DNA of 64,000 bases, taken from positions 848,001 to 912,000 of the forward strand of contig JARHVA010003525.1 of the NCBI GenBank assembly GCA_037957365.1, in the 5' to 3' direction. The stretch is from Torreya grandis (lineage: Eukaryota; Streptophyta; Pinopsida; Cupressales; Taxaceae). Below are positions 23,247 to 34,900 of the stretch, one piece after another. The notes beneath the pieces are model-generated. The model did no database searches. It saw only the letters and a list, made by a program, of their open reading frames with translations, and had not been told where the DNA came from. Position 1 is the first letter of the stretch, and every line of letters begins with the position of its first letter. Position numbers and translations under genes: made by a program.

Positions 23247-24404
23247 TTTGATCTAAAAATTTGACTCAAGAGAGGATGGTTAGTATTGTGTTAGTTCCAA
23301 AATAAAAACAAAGTGAAATAAACACACTAATATCATAAAATATTTAGGCCTAGACACTAGGGAGAGCTTAGTTAAAAATCATGAATGAAACACACAACTT
23401 AAATGCAAAATAAAACTTGTTTACCTTCCTTGGATGCTCTAAAATGCTTGTTGTGGTGGCTTACTCAGCTTGTGCTTCAAGAGGTATTCTTCAATGGAGT
23501 TTGGATACCTTTATCTCCTCTTGGCACCTTTGGCTTGTGGCTTGGATTGCCTTGGAATCAATTTGGCATTATAACACTAGTTTCTTGAAGATTTTTAAAC
23601 CAATCCTGCATTATAACTTTGCACTAATTAAGCTTAGAAATGATGTTGTGAGGCCTCCTATTTATAGATTTTTGGATTTGATCAGAATCAACCTCAACCA
23701 TCCATCTCAATATTGAGATGTGTATTTGAGGATTAATTCAATTTTTGGAATTAATTTTATAATTATCCTCATCATGGAGTTGGAAGAAGGGGCAATTAAG
23801 AGGCATGGAAGGCATGAATCCTGATATTTATGGCATTTATGGCCTAGGGATGTCTTCCCAAGAAAAGAGGTCACCTGATGATTTAGATATTCAATATTCA
23901 TTTCTAAAACAAATTATTCAATAAGTTTCCATGGAATTTTTGATTAGGCGTTGATTTGGGTTAGTTATCTCTTAAACATGATTAAGCACTTTATGCACAA
24001 ACTACTCAAATTGATTAGAAGGCCTTATTATTTGTCCTAAATTTGACTAGATTTGAATTAGAAGTCCACATTAGATGTTTTGGATGTGTATTCCCATTTA
24101 GAATGTTGCCAACAATAAATAACAAAGGTACAAGTCTTGTGCAAAATATTTGATATGAAAGCGCAGTCTAGAACACGTAGGTGCAAGTTTGACATTTTGA
24201 CTTGAAATAAAGTGATCAAAGTTAGCTAGACCATAAATTGCATTGCCCCATTTAGGGATAACTTGGACAAAATTGGAACTTGAATAGGTTAGTTTCACAT
24301 CATTTATCATGTTTTAGTGTTTTTAGGCTAAATTGTGCATTTTGGGTAGAAATTGGCCAAAAGCCTGATTGGAGATTATCAGTGGTTAGTTTTAGGTGTT
24401 TATA
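23247..24404 (-). repeat. 3' LTR of element W
   Basis: Aligns over its full length with 38329-39476, sharing for example 'ttgactcaagagaggatgg' near the left edge. On minus it starts TATAAACACC where the 5' copy has TGTAGACACC, so the TG start has mutated. The plus-strand frames at 23403-23716 lie inside the LTR and are ignored. Confidence 0.92.
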
Positions 24405-24420
24405 GTTTGCCCCTATTTGG
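24405..24420 (-). promoter_or_regulatory. Polypurine tract of element W
   Basis: The minus strand reads CCAAATAGGGGCAAAC abutting the 3' LTR start. Mostly purine with a G run, at the expected place. Confidence 0.68.
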
Positions 24421-24671
24421 GAGGGCTTGCAAGCTATAAGCATAGTAACATATTCTCAAATAATGAAAAGGTCCTATATGCCTATACCTATAATGATGAT
24501 AAACTAACTGTATGATGCCCCCTTGAGGAAATTGTTGGCATAAGTAGGTCGACAAATGATCCCTCGATAAGAAGTGAAACAAGAGGACCAAAGAAAGGAA
24601 AGATGATGGGGTGAAAAACACAATGATACTAAAAAATTAGTCAAAATAATTGAGAATACAAGTGGGATGGT

Positions 24672-24947
24672 GTGCAATGATTTTCCCAAAGGTGGTTATA
24701 AGCATTGTACCTTGATAGTGGCAACATAGTATGATAACACAATGATTTTCCCAAAGGCAGTTATAATCATTGAGAAGATGGAGCTACCCTAGTTAAGATA
24801 GATAAAGAATATAATAACATGACCCTATATGGGTAGAAAAAATAAAATGGTGACAACACAGTGATTTTCCCAAAGGCAGTTATAATCATTAAGATATGCA
24901 GGTGGGATGGTGTACAATGATTTTCCCATATGCAGTTATAATCATTG
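24672..24947. repeat. Hairpin repeat cluster 1 (four copies)
   Basis: Stems and loops on plus: 24672-24679 with 24703-24710 (GTGCAATG/CATTGTAC, one G-T pair); 24740-24747 with 24765-24772 (CAATGATT/AATCATTG); 24860-24866 with 24884-24890 (one G-T pair); 24915-24922 with 24940-24947. The loop is TTCCCAAAGGCAGTTAT or a close variant in every copy. Flanks are also partly repeated ('gggatggtgt' before the first and fourth). Confidence 0.85.
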
Positions 24948-26007
24948 GACCCCAATTATGGCAAACATGATAAACTTGGCTGAGTATGATGATAAATTAA
25001 GAGGGTAATGATGAATTGGAAAAACCTACTAGTAGGGAGATGCTTTTTTGAACTAATAAAGATTAATATTATTTCATGGTTAGTTACTCTATTTGGGATA
25101 TGATTGGGAGTGGAATTAGGATGCTGGTGCTGAGGAGATGCTGCCATTATTGAATAGAATTATTGAAGTTGAGGTTTGGTGTAACATGTGATGGTAGGAT
25201 TTATGATATAAAACCATAAATAATTGGCCAAAATATGCATAAGGACTGACTCCCATAATCTAATACTCAATAGAAAACAATTCACCAATGATAAAAACTA
25301 TGATGACAATGTAAACATATGAATAGGGATGGATTCAAGTGTAAGTGTGGACAAATAATAACCCAATTAATACACATAAAATGAATCAAGGCAATAGTGC
25401 TCAAATTAAACAAATAGGTAGACAAATAAACAAACAAAATAAGTATAGGGTTTCGGGGTCCCTTCAAAACCTGATTTTACCATAATCTAAAACAAACAAA
25501 ATAAGTAGAAACAAATAAATAAACCGTGCAATAAAAATCTTACGAACATTGCCCCCTAGAAAATAGGTGATAACTTAATAAATGAACTAAATGGGGGAGT
25601 AGAAGAAAAGGAAGGGGGTGACCGAGCTGTCTCTATATACACTAGGCAAGTGGATGCTACCTACATAGTTCTATGGATGTAATATCCAATAAAAAACTTT
25701 AGGCCAAATGTAGTTCTCCCAGGGAATGGGAAGAATGTGATAACTGATGAAAATAAATAGAATGGATGTGATAGAGAAATATAAATGGTCTTGAAAAATG
25801 GAAAGTGCATGAGAGAAAAGGCCAAAAAGGATGGGAAATTAAGTGACAAGTTATTTTCTTGTAACTTAGTAAGGGTTCCTGGAATCCTAAAGGCAAAGAA
25901 GTGGTCAATCTTTTTGTTCTTTTCTAACATTTTTTTAAAATGTTTTTGGAATTGTTTGAAGTATTTCAACTCAATGGAGAATGATGAGAGACCAAATGGT
26001 TCAATAT

Positions 26008-26165
26008 CACAAAATGGTGAGAGCATTCAAATTGAGGTTACTCACAAAATGGTGAGAGCGTGGCTTCGGTTGCTCACAAAATGGTGAGAGAGTGGCTTAG
26101 GTTGCTCGTAAAATGCTGAGAGCATGGCTTAGGTTGCTCACAAAATGGTGAGATCATGGGTAAAA
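26008..26165. repeat. 32-bp tandem repeat, about five copies
   Basis: Unit 'cacaaaatggtgagag' plus 'catggcttaggttgct', with starts near 26008, 26043, 26075, 26107 and 26139. The first copy has extra bases, the fourth a 'cgtaaaatgctgag' variant. It lies in the 3' region of W. Confidence 0.88.
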
Positions 26166-26368
26166 GGGGTGAATGGGATGACCTAAATAAGTATTGAGCA
26201 CTTCCTACATAGTCATGGAGTAGGGCCTCAATTCACTGTAGTTCCACCATTTTAGCAAAGGAATTTGACTAGTGCAACAACTAATTCAAATAAAATAGGC
26301 ATAGTTAGTAAAAAGACATAGTATGACATAAAAAGTGGCAAGTTGGTATGTCAAGGCTTATTATTGCC

Positions 26369-26457
26369 CCTAGTTTTCCCATAGGTGGTTATAACTAGGA
26401 CATAATGGCATAGATCAATGGTACTAATTTACTCAAAGGTGGTTATAATTATTAGTA
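26369..26457. repeat. Hairpin repeat cluster 2 (two copies with different stems)
   Basis: First: CCTAGTT (26369-26375) pairs with AACTAGG (26393-26399) around loop TTCCCATAGGTGGTTAT. Second: TACTAAT (26422-26428) pairs with ATTAGTA (26451-26457) around a loop containing CTCAAAGGTGGTTAT. The loop matches cluster 1 but both stem strands differ, and they differ in a pairing-compatible way. Confidence 0.85.
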
Positions 26458-26769
26458 AGACTGTTGGTAAGAAAGGACTAACAAATGAAGGATGAAATTG
26501 CCAAAACTTATATCACACTATCCCAAGATACACTCCCTATCTGAAATAATTTAACCAATTGATGAACTAATTAGATACCTTGATGCTAAAACTACATAAT
26601 GAATGACAAAAAACCAAGGTCAAATGGGATAGGCTTTAGAACATGCTAGGTTGATAGGTCAAAAATGGAAAGTAAATATAAGAAAGAGGATGAATAAGGG
26701 TGGTATGTGTACAAATAAGAATAATGATAAAGTGGTATAATTAAAATGGTCCTTATAGAAAATACACCT

Positions 26770-28100
26770 TAGCATTCAAGCATAGTACCATTTGAGATGA
26801 ATAATATTCATTAGCTCTAGAATTTTGTCACTGTCTGGTGTGGTAAGCCTATATGCTCTTGATCCATAATCTACAGTGATGATGAAAGGCCCTATCTAGT
26901 TTGGTTTGAATTTTCCTTTATGTTTCTTCTCAGCCATGGTATTCTTTTGGTTTTCTTTAAGAAAATGATCACCAAGTTTAAATGTTCTATACTTCACACA
27001 CTGATTATAGTGGCCTTTGAGTCAATTCTGATATACTTGAATATTGTTGAGCATGGTTGTGCATTTTTCATCAAGTAGATCTAGCTCTTGTAGCTAAGCT
27101 ACTCGATAGTCATGATCATCTAAGACATGCTTGAAAGAGATACATAGTGAAGACAACTTAACCTTAATGGGAAAGATGGCTTCAATACCTTAAACAAGTG
27201 AGTATGGAGTGGTTATTGTGGAGGTATGATGATTGGTATGGTATGCCCAAAGGGCAAGGAATATCTGGAGGTGTCAGTGATGATTGACATCATTGACAAT
27301 CTTTTAGAAAATATTGACAATGGTTTTGTTGGATGACTCAGCCTGGCCATTACATTGAGGGTAATATGCTGTAGAAAAGTGTTGTGTGCTATTGTATTTG
27401 GTACATAACTAGTCTAACTCTTTATTCTTGAATGATCCTCCATTATCAGATATAATGTTAGAGGGAATACTGTAGGGGTAGATGAGGTGGTTGAAGATGA
27501 ATTTGGAAATTTACTTTCTAGTCACGTAAGTGAGGGGTATAACTTCAACCCACTTAGTGAAATATTCAGTGGTAGTAAGGATATATTTATGGCCATTAGA
27601 TGAAGTGGGGTTAATCTTCCCAATGAGGTCAATTCCCCATGTAGAAAATGTCCATGGTGTCAACATCAATTTTAGAGTTTTTGCTGGGGTATGAATCAAA
27701 TTAGCATGTTGTTGACATTTGTCACATTTTTTTTAGATATGTAGTGGCATCTACGTCTATTATGGGCCAATAATAATTAGTATGTAAGAGATTTTTGGAT
27801 AGGACTATCCCACTAGAATGGGTTCCAAATAATCCTTCATGAACTTCTCTTAACACTAATGTAGACTCTACCAAAGTTAAACAATGAAGTAGAGTTCCAT
27901 CAAAACTATGATGTTAAAGAGTAAATCCAAGTATGAGTGGAATGATGAATGAAGGTTTTGGTTTCTTTTCAAGATAGGTTAGGTGGTAGAACATGTCATG
28001 AAGGTAGTTGTAAAGGTTTGAGTACCAGATAGAATTAGGACCAATAATATCATAAATCATGGTAACGATTAAAGGTTCATGAGTTGGTGCTGACAAATTC
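26770..28100 (-). pseudogene. Integrase of element W
   Basis: The N-terminal approach is in one frame (LYNYLHDMFYHLTYLEKK near 28000, then LREVHEGLFGTHSSGIVL near 27840 and LLHTNYYWPIIDVDA). The core then shifts frame: WGIDLIGKINP, SNGHKYILTTTEYFTKWVE and VIPL at 27699-27511 contain the first catalytic Asp (GIDLI). The end is readable as GPFIITVDYGSRAYRL and IIHLKWYYA near 26780. The middle, with the second Asp and the Glu, is poorly readable. It matches plant Tat-type integrase well. Confidence 0.87.
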
Positions 28101-28129
28101 TTGATGAGAAACTGATACTCTTTATATTT

Positions 28130-28560
28130 ATTTGTTTATCAAATCAAAGAGCCAATAGTATCCATGGCATATTTAGTTTTGTTATTAGCCCTCAGTATAT
28201 GCTTAAACTAAATGTTGGTAATTTGATTTTTAAGAGTGTCAACCATGGCTTTATATGGAACTAGCTTGTCATCTTTGGTCTGAAAATGATCTGTGACCTA
28301 ATTGATGATTAACTGAGAATCAACATAAACTTGAAGATGAGATATATTCCAATGTACTACTTTTCAAAGTCTTACAACAAGTGCTTCATACTTAGCCATG
28401 TTGTTTACACAAGGAAAGCTGATTTTAAATGATTTAGGGATTAGATCCCCCTGTGGTGTAATGAATAATAGGCCTACCCTTGATCCATGTGTAGTGAATG
28501 AACCATAAAAATAAAACTTATAGGGATGATCCTCAAGGGGTGTATCAATAACCATCATGA
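28130..28560 (-). pseudogene. Second (archaeal-type) RNase H of element W
   Basis: FYFYGSFTTHGSRVGLLF, then PKSFKISFPCVNNMAKYEAL, then VDSQLIINQVTDHFQTKD and HILRANNKTKYAMD. This is the additional RNase H that Tat-group Ty3/gypsy elements carry between the ordinary RNase H and integrase (pattern FDGS...G.G, EYEAL, DSQL). The first Asp is changed (YGS instead of DGS). The Glu in KYEAL and the Asp in VDSQL remain. It shares a frame with the upstream RNase H. Confidence 0.85.
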
Positions 28561-28699
28561 TGGATTCATTATGAAATGGAAACTTGAGTGGCTATGTGTC
28601 GATGAGGGGTGCTTCATCAAGTTGATCTATAAGAACTTATCCTTTGATTGTTTTCTAATTGACATACTCTATGTCAAACTCACTAAGAAGCATGATCTA

Positions 28700-30110
28700 T
28701 TTATTCATTCTACCTTGAAAATATATTTTAGATAGTAGATACTTGAGTGGATCTAATTTTGAAATGACCATGGTTTTATTATTCAACATGTAATGATGTA
28801 GTTTTTGAACTATGAAAACCATGGCTAGACAAGGTTTTTCAACAGGTGCATAGTTATGTTCATATGTAACCAAGGTATGTCTTAGTTAGTAAACAACATG
28901 ATCCTTTCCATTGTCATCATGTTGAGCCAACAATGCCCCTAGATCATAATCAGTAGCTGATAGGTATAAAAAAATGGCTTTGTTGGCATAGGAGGTAACA
29001 AAATAGGTGGATTGACAAGATAATCTTTGAGTTGTTGAAACACTGTTTGGTAGTGATCATCCTAGTGAAATGTAGCTATTTTCTTCAAAAGGTATGTAAA
29101 TGGATGGCACTTTTTTTCTAACTAAGAGATGAAGTGTCGAATGGACTAGATCTTATCCTAAAAACTATGAAGTTACTTCAAATTGGTTGGTGGTGGCATC
29201 TCAGTTATAGCATGGAATTTAGATGATTCGAATTTAATACCTCTAAGAGACATGATGAATACTAGTAATTTGCTTGAAGTTACACCAAACACACATTTCT
29301 TTGGATTTAGTCTAACTTTATACTCTCATAGTCTTTCAAATATCTTATGCAGCACTACTAGATGGTCGGCTCTAGTTTTGGATTTTCCTAATATGTCATT
29401 GATATAGTCTTCAACAATATCATGCATCATATCATGAAATGTGATATTCATGACTCTTTGATATGTAGCCCCTACATTCTTAAGGCCAAATGGTATCATA
29501 TTATAAAAAAATTTTCCCCATGGAGTGGTGAATGCTATTTTATGCCAATCTTTTAGTGCTATTCTGATCTGATTGTATTCTAAAAATCCATCCATGAGTG
29601 TAAGCATTTCATAACCTGCTATGGAGTTGACAATCATGCCGATATTATGCAAGGGAAAATCATCTTTAGGACAAGATTTTTTTATGTCCCAAAAATTAGT
29701 ACAAATTTTAATTCCTTCAAGATTTTTACTAATAAGTACCACATTTGAGATCCATTTAGAGTAGTTAATGGATCAGATACATCCTACTTTTAAGACTTTT
29801 TCCAACTCTTTATTTAATAATACAACAATGCACGGATGCATCTTATGGAGATTTTGTTTTATTAGTTTGACATTAGGATTAACCATAAGGTGGTGTAGAA
29901 CCAAGGTAAGGTCTAATCCTGGCATGTCAGAATAGGCCCATGTAAATATATCCACAAACTCTCTCAATAGAGGTGTAAAAATGTTGCATTCCTCCTCAGT
30001 GAGGGATGTACCTAATTTTATCCTTTTTAGGTCTGATAGAGTCCTAATGTTCACCTCTATTGTATCTTTGACTAGGAGGGTTGAACCATCTTCAAGGATA
30101 ATAGGCAATG
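28700..30110 (-). pseudogene. Reverse transcriptase and RNase H of element W
   Basis: The N-terminal entry FTWAYSDMPGLD is at 29773-30108. The 138-codon open piece 29326-29742 carries LMDGFLEYNQI (first catalytic Asp), AFTTPWGKFFYNMIPFGL, GATYQRVMN and DYINDIL. The last is the YxDD box with its first Asp changed to Asn, a G-to-A change on the coding strand. The RNase H part follows in another frame near 28980-28700 (HVVY, LVTYEHNYAPVEK, QKLHHYML, LLSEFDIEYVN). Some stretches stay open for over 100 codons. Confidence 0.92.
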
Positions 30111-30648
30111 ACTTGAACTATTGAACCATGTCAGGGTCCTTTGTTAGGACTTGTTCTTCAACTTCTCCTAGGCATGATAAATCTGAGTCTCTTAATGGGA
30201 GATTTGGCCATGAAACAAAAATAGTTGGAAATTCCTAGAGAATTTGATCAAATACTTGTTATTTCTCAAATATAAACTTAGACCTACATGTAATTTCATC
30301 ATTAGTGGTCTCCTAGTCTAAATTCAAAGAAGAATGAACACCCCTATCTAATGGCACCTAAAACAGGTTTTCACCACTAGACTGGTCTTTATCTTTACTT
30401 TTTCCCTAGTCAAAAAGTACCTCAAAGGGGTTTTCACTTTGGAACCTCAATGTTTTATTTTTATTTTTTTGGATAAGGGTGTTTACTCACTTTCCAAAAT
30501 AGGTTTTAGGATTCAATGTGATTGAGAATCCTAATTTGTGATCTCCCAATAGAACATTTTATCTAAGGCCTAAGAAATCATAGAATGCCTCATCATTTTA
30601 GAACTCATCAATTGGAATAATAGATTTTTGTTGGTCCCAATCTATCAG

Positions 30649-30960
30649 TTAGGGATAATATAGTGGCAATTGATTGTGATGAATGGCTTGAGTAAGGGTA
30701 CAAATGGCATTATTATCAAACAAGTTAGTTTTAGCTAGGTTATCAAAGGTAAGGCTATGATCAGACTCTAGTTCACTATCGACATCATCATCACTAGTAA
30801 ATAGTGATGGAGTTTGAAAAAAATATTTGGGGTCACCCCCAAGTGGTTTAAATCCCAGTCCATAAGGTATTTTATTCTTAATCATGAGAATTATGGTTCC
30901 TTGCTGATTCAGTCTGAAGCCTCTTCCTTCATAATTATGATGCTCCATGATCCTATTGGG
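30649..30960 (-). pseudogene. G-patch region of element W
   Basis: MEHHNYEGRGFRLNQQGTI, then IPYGLGFKPLGG, fits a G-patch (spaced glycines with GLGF). G-patch is a glycine-rich RNA-binding or helicase-activating motif that some retroelement polyproteins carry near protease. Here it lies between protease and reverse transcriptase and shares the frame of both. An acidic tail follows. Some glycines are lost (GRGFRL for GxGLGx). Confidence 0.7.
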
Positions 30961-31602
30961 AATATGATACTTTGCATTTTTATAACAATTAGCTTGGTTG
31001 TCATTATGTAACCATGATTCATATCCTTTAAGAGGGTCGGGTCCTAGGCTAGATGCTGGTATAAATGTGATAGGTCCCTTATCTTTGTTTTTTCAATGCC
31101 AATGCATATGTGTAATGAATTTAGGTCATCTAAAGGTTTTTAGATTATGGGGAAGATTGGCAATGTGAAATGTGTCATGGGTCACATATTCTCCTAGTCC
31201 ATTATCTGAAATGGTGAAATGATTGGAAGCTTTGGGAGGCAACATGTGGGAAATGGAATCCAAGGTATTAGGATCTATGTAATTATCTGATGAAGGATAA
31301 ATAAGTATAGCCTTTCCTTTATCCTACTTGGAACTTGGATTCATGCCATACTAATAATTATATATTTCAAACTCGGCCTCAAGATGCTTGCAGTGTTCAT
31401 ATGGGTGTAAATCTCCTGAAATATTCACCTCCATCCATGAGTGGGAAAACTTGATACATTGGTGCAGTGTTAATGGGACTGCATGAATCTCATGTAACCA
31501 AGGCCTACCTAGAAGCATTTTTTATGATAACTCAAGATCTAACATGTGGCAAAGTGTATCATGGGTCAAAGGCCCAATTATAACTAGAAAACTAATGGTG
31601 CC

Positions 31603-31960
31603 CTATGATTCTCTTTCTTCATTATCATAAGCTTTGATAGTTATTGTTTCTGGCTGGAGATCTGTCATCATGTACTCAAGAAGCTTGATGAGCTTTAGAG
31701 ACACTATGTTGAGGCCAAATCCATTATCTATAAGGACACATTTCAATTTATGCCATATGATACAAACCTTAATGTATAATAGGTTATTATGGAGTGGGCT
31801 AAGGGAAGATATATCACTTTGGTTGAATGTGACTTGTTGGGCTAGAGCTAGGTGTCCAACTGTAGCTTGAAATTTATCAAGGGATATGTCACTAGCAATA
31901 GTAGAGTGGGACAAAAACTTATTTAGGATATTTTTATAGATTATTGACATAAAAAAAAAA
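31603..31960 (-). pseudogene. Aspartic protease of element W
   Basis: Open for 115 codons. It contains LLYIKVCIIWHKLKCVLID followed by NGFGLNIVSLKLIKLL. The pattern matches the retropepsin active site 'VLIDNGS.LN' with Ser changed to Phe and the catalytic Asp kept. ITIKAYD follows, the usual next segment (I.I.AFD). It would cleave the W polyprotein during particle maturation. Confidence 0.83.
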
Positions 31961-31999
31961 TCTAAAATATAAATTTATATTGGTTTCTTCTGCAATTAT

Positions 32000-34900
32000 T
32001 CGATAATATCAAACTTCTTGTCTTGGTCAGTAGTGAATGGTTTATTCCAAGGCTGAATGGTTGGTCAGATGACAAGAAAAGTGGCAGATGGTTGAGGGCC
32101 TAGGATAGTAATATTAGACCTTTGAGTTATGATTGCACAATCAAGATTAAATACTAGATCATTATTGCTAAATGATGTTGGAAATGGTATGGACCAGATA
32201 TGACAAGTCTTGGTTGCTGATGCACTTGCATGTGGTCATGTGGAAAGAATGAGTTGTCATTATAAGATCTAAAAGTGGGAGTCCTAGTTTGATGATTTGC
32301 CTATATGCACTCCCAGGTCAAAGAAGGATTATCCATGTGATTTGGTTAAATAATATTGTTTAGCAATGGTCTAGGCTGATTAGTATTTAGTCTAGGATTA
32401 ATGGAGATGGTATTAACGCTTCCCCCTATAATATGACCTACAACCCTATTGTAGTCATATGATACTGCATGGTAGGTTTGTTGGTTGTTACCATTATGAC
32501 CTTGGTTTTGTCCATTATTTTGTCATTGTGGATTCTATTACTGATTTTTTTGATTATATTAGTTTGGCCTTTTATTCTGATACTATTGATTTTGCTACTA
32601 CATTGGCCATTATTGTTGTTGCTAATTATTCTACTACTATTGATTGTTATGTCTAGGAAAGGAGTTTTGATAGATCCCAAGAGTTTGATTGGAAGTGGAA
32701 GCACCATTTTCTAGTTTTATCTCCACATTATCCAACATATTTTTAATTAAATGCTTGATTTAGACACATCTTCATAGATTATGCCCATTGACCCGATGAT
32801 AGTCATAAAATTCATTTTCCTGGTACCAATCAGGTTAAGGAATGCCTTGTAGATAATGTTTTGGTATGGGCCAACTAATCAGATTAGTTGTTTAAATCTT
32901 GCAAAATATAGACTCAATAGGTTCCGTTAGGTCGCTAAAGATACGATGTGTAGGGATAGTTCTTCTAGGAGGAGGGGTTTGTAATGGTAAAGATTATTTT
33001 ATTTTTTGTGTAGGTCTTGGTTGTTACACTTATGCCATTGGTTAGAGAGGTTGCTAGGTTGGATTAAGTTGAAAAGGTGGTGTAGATGATGTCTAAAGAG
33101 TTTTGACATGATGAGATTTGGTTACTCCATTTCACACAACATTCCTATTTCAGTTTAATTGCTTCAATCTTTCTTGATTATTGGCCTATGTCAGTTGTGA
33201 TGCTTGTGCTTGATTAGGATGTTACTATTGGGTATTTCATTGATTGGTAGAATTAAGTTTAATGAATCCTTTATTGATGAGCACTTACTTGATCAACAAA
33301 CCTTTATCAATGATCTCTTTAAATGTATGTGCACATTGCAGTTCCAGATGATAGGCTATCTCACTATGAAATTTTTTAGTAAACATAGTAGATAATTATT
33401 TTCTAGTAAATTGTAGGTGAAATGTTTACAAGGGATCTCCATCACTATAAATAACTTTTAAAACTCTCCCTAGATTTTTTCTTTACTTGTGTTAGGTCCA
33501 CTAATGAAATCTCATGCTCAAGATTATAGGAAAAGTGCTACACAAATTTATCAAAAATATCATCAAAGTCTATTACTAAATTCTTGGGCAAATTTAAAAC
33601 CACACCAAAGCTTGTCTATCTAGGCTCTTCGGAAATAACAACAAAAGGTATATGTCACTATATGCCACTGGTTGACATGCAATAAAGAGTTTGATTAAAT
33701 GGGCCTTAGGGTCACCTTTCCATTTGTACTTATCAAATTTGGGTGGTTCATATCTTGGAGGAAATGGTATATACAAATACTCCATGTTAAATGGATAGGA
33801 ACACATGCCATCCAATTTGAAATTTTTAGTCTACTTCCCTACCTGAATGGCAACAATTACATCCTTCATCTGTTGTAATTCTTGGGATAGGAAATTGGGA
33901 GGGATATTGGTTTGAGGGAAAATATTAGTTTGGGTAAATGGATGGGAGGTCACAAGTGGGACACTTTGACCAGGGTATGATGAAGACACCTATTGGGGTA
34001 CATTGGCTTGGTTGGGGAATGGACTAGGAATATGCATATGTGGATTAGAATGTACTTGAAATTACACATTTGGTTACACAATATTCTAATTTGGGTTGAT
34101 GATAAAGGTTTGACTTGAATGATTTTGTGGTTGTGATGAAGGGATATAACTATACTGTGCCTACTGTGGTTGAAAAGGGACATGCTACCAACTAATTGAA
34201 CCTTATTTTTGAGTAGGAACTTGTGAACCAAGACCTTGTCTCTAAATTTATGTCACATTTTGAACCAATATTTATCTAGTAGGTACTTAAGAAACATGGG
34301 TATCTCTTTATTTCATGAATCCCTATGAAGAAGTAAAAGAATGTTATAGATTCAATATCTATCATTGACTATTATTTACATGTTATTGATTAGTCATTAC
34401 ATGGTTTTGAATTATCATATTAGTCTGTGACTGAAGAGGTATGTTCATCATTACCTGGTGAGGTGATACATTAGTTACCCCTGATTGAGGTGGTAATGTA
34501 TTCATCCTCTATTACATTGATACACTAGATTGTGTCTACTGTTATGGAATACCACTCACTACTTATTGAGGGGGAGTAGGATTCATCACATTCTATCATT
34601 GAGGCTTAACATTAGCCATTATTTGATTATTTAATCCTATAGGTTATACACTTAAGGAAGTGGTTGGTTGAGACTAGGGTACATAAACTCTTATTCCTTG
34701 GTATAATTATCTACTCATGGGATTAACTATAGGCACACGTTGTTGGCTAGTTGTTTGTGTGTTATTACCACTTTGATCAAAATTGGACAATATTTACACA
34801 TTGTCTACTATGTTTGGCTCATTATTTAGTGTAGAAGTCAAAGACACTTATTCAATAACTAGCATATGTATCAAGTTATCTATTAAATAATTTTGTACAA

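Larger units (their letters stand above)
24421..26770 (-). other. 3' region of element W
   Basis: About 2.3 kb between the integrase end and the 3' LTR. It holds two clusters of a hairpin-forming repeat and a 32-bp tandem array (annotated separately). A 121-codon open frame on minus (25661-26026) shows no known domain and has overlapping open frames on the other strand. I do not call it a gene. Confidence 0.5.

Noticed and set aside
23403..23716. Plus-strand frames with Trp-rich sequence
   Set aside because: They lie inside the W 3' LTR, and the matching part of the 5' LTR does not keep them open.
25661..26026. 121-codon minus frame in the W 3' region
   Set aside because: No recognisable domain, with overlapping open frames on both strands in AT-rich DNA. 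Probably chance, though it is on the sense strand of W.
26008..26165. Regular array considered as CRISPR
   Set aside because: Plain 32-bp tandem repeat without spacers.
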